DNA from: Polyodon spathula
Taxonomy: Eukaryota > Chordata > Actinopteri > Acipenseriformes > Polyodontidae
Length of the DNA stretch: 64,000 nucleotides
Reading direction: 5' to 3'
Assembly (NCBI RefSeq): GCF_017654505.1
Contig: NC_054536.1
Span: forward strand, 32,564,946-32,628,945
A program made the translations under genes and the position numbers. Below are positions 60,399-64,000 of the stretch, piece by piece. Below the pieces are notes generated by a model that saw only the letters and a list, made by a program, of their open reading frames with translations, was not told the origin of the DNA and ran no database searches. Every line of letters begins with the position of its first letter. Position 1 is the first letter of the stretch.

Positions 60399-61599
60399 AT
60401 TTGTGTCTTCTTCCCTCTGTGATAATTTCTCACTGTGTCTTCTGGCTCTGGTTTCTGTATCTTGTAAAGGTTCATTTTAGACCTGTTGCCTTGAAACTGT
60501 TTGCTTATTTTATGTAGAAATCACAATTCCCTGGCTGGTTATAAATAACATTATGTTTAGGTGTATAGTGCTTTTAATAATTTGGAAATGTTACCTGTTT
60601 CATTCAGAAGCAGGACTTCTATCTGCTGGGCCTCTTTTTGGGGTGTGTTGCTATTAGAGCTGGGGAATGCTGGGAAGTTGTGGTTAAGGGGAAGGTGCTA
60701 GTTACAGTACTACAGTTATAGAGAGTTGCTGGGGGAGGAGCTGGGAGCAATGCATTCTAGGATGCATGTTCTGAATTATGTGTCTTATTTTCAGTGCTCT
60801 CACTTGCTGAAGGTACAATGGTGCAATTTTCACTATGAATTACTCTTAAACATTATTTCAAACCTGTCAATAATTCCCCTTCTCTCTTTGATTACCCTAA
60901 TCTAAAGATTCAGCAATGGGTCTTCAGTGTAGGAGCAGTAGCCCATCCTTAAAATGAGAATAAAACAACACTGAATTGTCTTTTTAACATTTTAATTCTC
61001 TTGACCATGCTGAAATAACTGCAAGGTCATTTTACAGCATATCATTGCGCAGATTGTTGTCTCTAACTCCCTCCAGCTAAACATAATGCATTTCCATAGA
61101 ACTGTGTGCCTGGATCTCCCTATATGTATTGCTCTTCCTTCCATCTTTGTGGGAGAAGACTTGCATGGCTAATGTCCTTTATATTTCTGGCTGTAACAAC
61201 ACTCCATCTCAGCTCGATAGCATGGTTTCCCTGCACCTTAATGAACACTAATAATACACAAGCCAGCTCTGAGGAAGAGGCATGTGGTTTAGGGAAAACA
61301 GTTTGAATTTAACTTGCTGTCAGGATCTGCCCTTGTACAAGTAAGCTGAAAGTCATATCAGTGACAGGAATGTCAGTTTATCTGGGAGCACTATGTAAAT
61401 CTGAATAGCACAAAGACTCAGAGCAAATTAAGCATGTACCAGGAAGACAGGAAAGGTCACGTCATCGGTCTTCAGGTCCACCACTATGAGCACTGACTTG
61501 TCATGAATATATGCATCCTGTACATGAATACAATTGGATATCTGCCATATTTACATATATCAAAAACATATATGCAGAATTTGCCCCTTCCTCACCGAC
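60399..61599. other. Intergenic, no gene seen
   Basis: No transposon or gene recognised. 61300-61520 is repeat-free, even in composition and a possible conserved non-coding segment, which cannot be tested from one sequence. Confidence 0.4.
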
Positions 61600-61858
61600 T
61601 ACTCCATTTAGCTCCTAGTTCAGGCGCTGGTACTGTCCCTCCTTGACTACTGAAACTCCCTTCTGGTCGGCCTCCCTGCCTCTGCCATCCGTCCACTTCA
61701 GCTCATCCAAAACTGCTGCTCACCTTGTCTTTTCCCTTCTTCGTTTCTCCCACGCTACACCGCTGCTCCACTCCCTGCCATGGCTCCCTATCACTCGCAT
61801 CTAATCACAATCCTCACGATAGTATTCGATCTGTCTCCGTATGTCTCTAACCAGCGAC
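61600..61858 (+). pseudogene. L2-type LINE reverse transcriptase C-terminal fragment
   Basis: Plus-strand translation gives QALVLSLLDYCNSLLVGLPA, SAIRPLQLIQN, then after frame changes FSHATPLLHSLPWLPI-like sequence. This is the conserved L2/CR1 segment after the RT palm (DYCNSLLxGLP...LQxxQNxAARL...HWLPI). The copy is cut at 61858 by the MITE. It may derive from the same family as the endonuclease fragment at 6.9-7.4 kb. Confidence 0.78.
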
Positions 61859-62258
61859 AGCTCGTGCGGTGGAGCCCGGGCTGTTTTAAAGGGATTTAAT
61901 AAATATCATAAATATAAGGTGACATTGTTTTCTTCATGGATTACATTATTTGCTGTCTGTAAGTTTACTCCACGTTAGCAACATTTGAATAAACTGCCTA
62001 ATGCAAACAGAAAGCAAATAAATAAGCACCGGCGATTTCTCTAATTATCAAAAGACGCTTTTCTCAGTATCTATAATTAGCGTTGACAACAATGCATAGT
62101 TTAGAAACATAGGTGAAGTCAGGTCATCTAATCTTACAATTTACAAGGCTTAATCAGTTCTTCGCTATTTTATTTGGCACCCGACCGTCCAAAACATTTT
62201 AAAGGGAGCGAATATTAGGAACTCCCTTTAAAACAGCCTGGGCCCCACCACACGAGCT
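61859..62258. mobile_element. 400-bp MITE with 36-bp TIRs
   Basis: The left end AGCTCGTGCGGTGGAGCCCG continues GGCTGTTTTAAAGGGA. The right end, read on the other strand from 62258, is AGCTCGTGTGGTGGGGCCCA, continuing GGCTGTTTTAAAGGGA. They match at 33 of 36 positions. The interior is AT-rich and non-coding. It interrupts or abuts the L2 fragment at 61858. No target duplication is obvious, so the superfamily is not assigned. Confidence 0.88.
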
Positions 62259-63238
62259 ACAACTGTTTGTATCATGTATAAAGCTAATGTTGTAACCAAA
62301 AACAGAATTCAAAATTAAACCAGCTTTGCTAGTTTATTTCATGGCATTGCACTTGGTTGAGTATTTTGTAGACAGTCTGTGTGCCCTTATAGGGATTTTA
62401 CCTTGCATATATATCTTAAATAAAAATAATTAATTATTATGTGCACACATATAAATATATGTCAGAGACAAATTAATATGTATGTATAAATGTCTCCTTA
62501 TTTGTAACATTGTAAAAATGATTATTAGCTCATAATATCGTAAAATACACACATTACTGGTACAAGTATTGAATGAATGAAAGAATGATTCAGAGCCCCC
62601 TTTAGTTTCAGTTTGGTAACAACAACAATGCTTGATCCTTAGTACCATAATAAAGCTGGAGATCAGCTCGTCTCCAACTTTGTTCCGCTTGTTTTTTTGA
62701 TGCAATTCGTACTAATTAGTATGCAGCTGGGGATGGTCCCGAGAGAATACAAGCTGGTACGCAACTTAGTACTCAGCTCCGTACTAACTCTACAGGTTCA
62801 TTGCAATTGACCCAATAAGTTTAATACATGTTAATTGTTTTACAAAGGTGTATTGTTCTATAAAGGTATTTTCTATTTGCAAACACATTTTCCTCCATGT
62901 GTTGTATGTATTGTATTCACATTCTTCTCACTAGCTCCTCAACACTCACTGCTTAGTTGCATTACTTATGGGAAATGGGGGTGGACTAGCTACAGGCTCC
63001 CTCACAGCCATTGCCTGTAGTATCTATGACTAATCTGTGCATAAAATATGACATGGGCCATTGTCAGGGATCCTAGGAATGACATTATTGCTTAGATTCT
63101 GTGCGGCAATGATATACTCAACATCTTTATTGTGCTTGGGTCATCCATTGCTATATGTGTGCTAAACATTTTTGTAAATCTGCTACCAACTTTTCTGTAC
63201 GGCACAGAGGGAGCCGAGCAGTATCATTAAATATGTAC
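62259..63238. other. Intergenic, no gene seen
   Basis: AT-rich. Short frames here lack motifs. No repeat is recognised. Confidence 0.5.
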
Positions 63239-63625
63239 TGTGACAGGGTGGCGTCATGGCCCAAGATGTTACCAGCAGGAATCAAAGACTCAGAGACGGA
63301 AGCTGTACATTTATTAACAAAAATAAACAAAACACAAAATAGTCACAGCACTAGGGACTAAATAAATATTCAAACAAAACACGCAAACATGGGATCAGAA
63401 ATTGCCTTCACTACCAGCAGTCAAAATACACACCAAACTCCTTCCTCCCAAACAGCATTTCTACTCCCCTTTATACAGATGGCCATTCCCCAATTAGCAC
63501 TCAATTACCTAATTGGGGTATGGCCACACCTGTGATTTTTGTCAGGAGCACAATTAACCCCATCCCTGCCAACCTTACATTCCAACATACACACTATTTA
63601 CACAAGCAGGGCTTTGGCCCTGCCA
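63239..63625 (-). mobile_element. Solo LTR (Ty3/Gypsy-like)
   Basis: Left end TGTGACAGGGTGGCGTC, right end CTTTGGCCCTGCCA. Minus-strand order: TGGCAGGGCCAAAGCCC, TTGGCAGGGATGGGGTTAA, a TATA-like CTGTATAAAGGGGAG near 63475, then a polyadenylation signal GTTAATAAATG near 63315, then GTCTCTGAGTC and a terminal CCACCCTGTCACA. It shares U3 and U5 segments with the LTR at 59863, so the two are related families. Length 387 bp. Flanking 5-mers (TGTAC and GATGC) do not match, so either one end is inexact or the insertion has rearranged. Confidence 0.82.
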
Positions 63626-64000
63626 GATGCGGCACCAGTCTTTTATTACCTAGTTATATATCAGTACAACCAGAGTTTACTCACTTCTGTCCTGTAATAT
63701 GCAAATCCTGGTTGGCTGAGGGCCAATAACAATGTACCTGTTTATCTGTTCAACTCCAGGAAACAAGGGGAGTTTACCCACTTTTTTATTTAACACTGCA
63801 GCACTGAACACAATGTTTATAACTTCAGAAAAACACAGTTTTATCTTTGTAGCTGGTTTGCACTCTAAGATTTACAATCTATTTACTTTTTATATGTAAA
63901 AAAATTAGCTGATTTAAAAAATGCCCTATTTGTTTTCTACGTTTTTATATCTGACTTAATAGTTTTTTATTTTTTTTTTAATATGTGATGAAAGATATAT
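63626..64000. other. Intergenic, no gene seen
   Basis: AT-rich sequence to the end of the window, with T-runs near 63970. No gene or element recognised. Confidence 0.5.

Overview
The window is non-coding vertebrate DNA, most likely from a ray-finned fish. I found no host protein-coding gene, rRNA or tRNA gene, CRISPR array or bacterial operon. The evidence for a fish is the mixture of decayed transposons: Tc1/mariner, piggyBac, hAT, PIF/Harbinger and animal CACTA/EnSpm DNA transposons, CR1/L2/L1-like LINEs, tRNA-derived SINEs, and many Ty3/Gypsy LTRs. These sit in AT-rich DNA with long (AT)n, (GT)n and (AAT)n microsatellites. The CR1 3' end resembles copies I associate with sturgeon and paddlefish. 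That taxonomic guess is from memory and is weak.

Layout: 0-6 kb holds LTR remnants, a PIF/Harbinger fragment near 2.7 kb, a hAT C-terminal fragment near 3.8 kb and microsatellites. 6.9-7.4 kb is an L2-like LINE endonuclease fragment. 10.2-11.8 kb is a Ty3/Gypsy cluster: a solo-like LTR, an RNase H fragment and a second LTR. 13.2-14.35 kb is a CR1-type LINE ORF1 (SGNH esterase) with its 3' tail. 18.1-18.9 kb is a broken mariner-like transposase. 20.5-21.05 kb is a piggyBac-type element flanked by TTAA. 21.4-22.6 kb is the end of a Gypsy integrase beside an oppositely oriented LTR. A SINE lies at 22.9 kb.

24.6-25.65 kb joins the 3' end of one LINE to an L1-type ORF1 remnant. 26.4-27.8 kb is a broken hAT transposase followed by a large palindrome. 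28.05-28.63 kb is a 348-bp tandem duplication. 28.8-30.9 kb has LTR remnants and a nearly complete but dead Tc1 transposase. 31-42.5 kb is mostly unannotatable intergenic DNA with a few LTR-like and SINE-like pieces. 42.5-44.65 kb is a decayed CACTA transposase. 45.17-47.95 kb is a TA-flanked pogo/Tigger-like inverted-repeat element filled with later insertions (SINE, LTR, L1 tail).

51.2-53.55 kb is a LINE reverse-transcriptase relic with the 3' end of another copy directly upstream of it. 57.66-58.77 kb is a fold-back element with arms of about 250-280 bp. 59.17-60.40 kb is a DNA transposon with 31-bp inverted repeats that carries a Myb/SANT-like ORF and contains a perfectly delimited solo LTR with 5-bp target duplications. 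61.6-62.26 kb is an L2 reverse-transcriptase tail abutting a 400-bp MITE. 63.24-63.63 kb is another solo LTR.

No genes act together here. The value of the window is as a record of nested transposition. Every transposase or reverse transcriptase recognised carries stops, frameshifts or lost catalytic residues, so none looks active. All family calls come from reading motifs by eye, without database searches.
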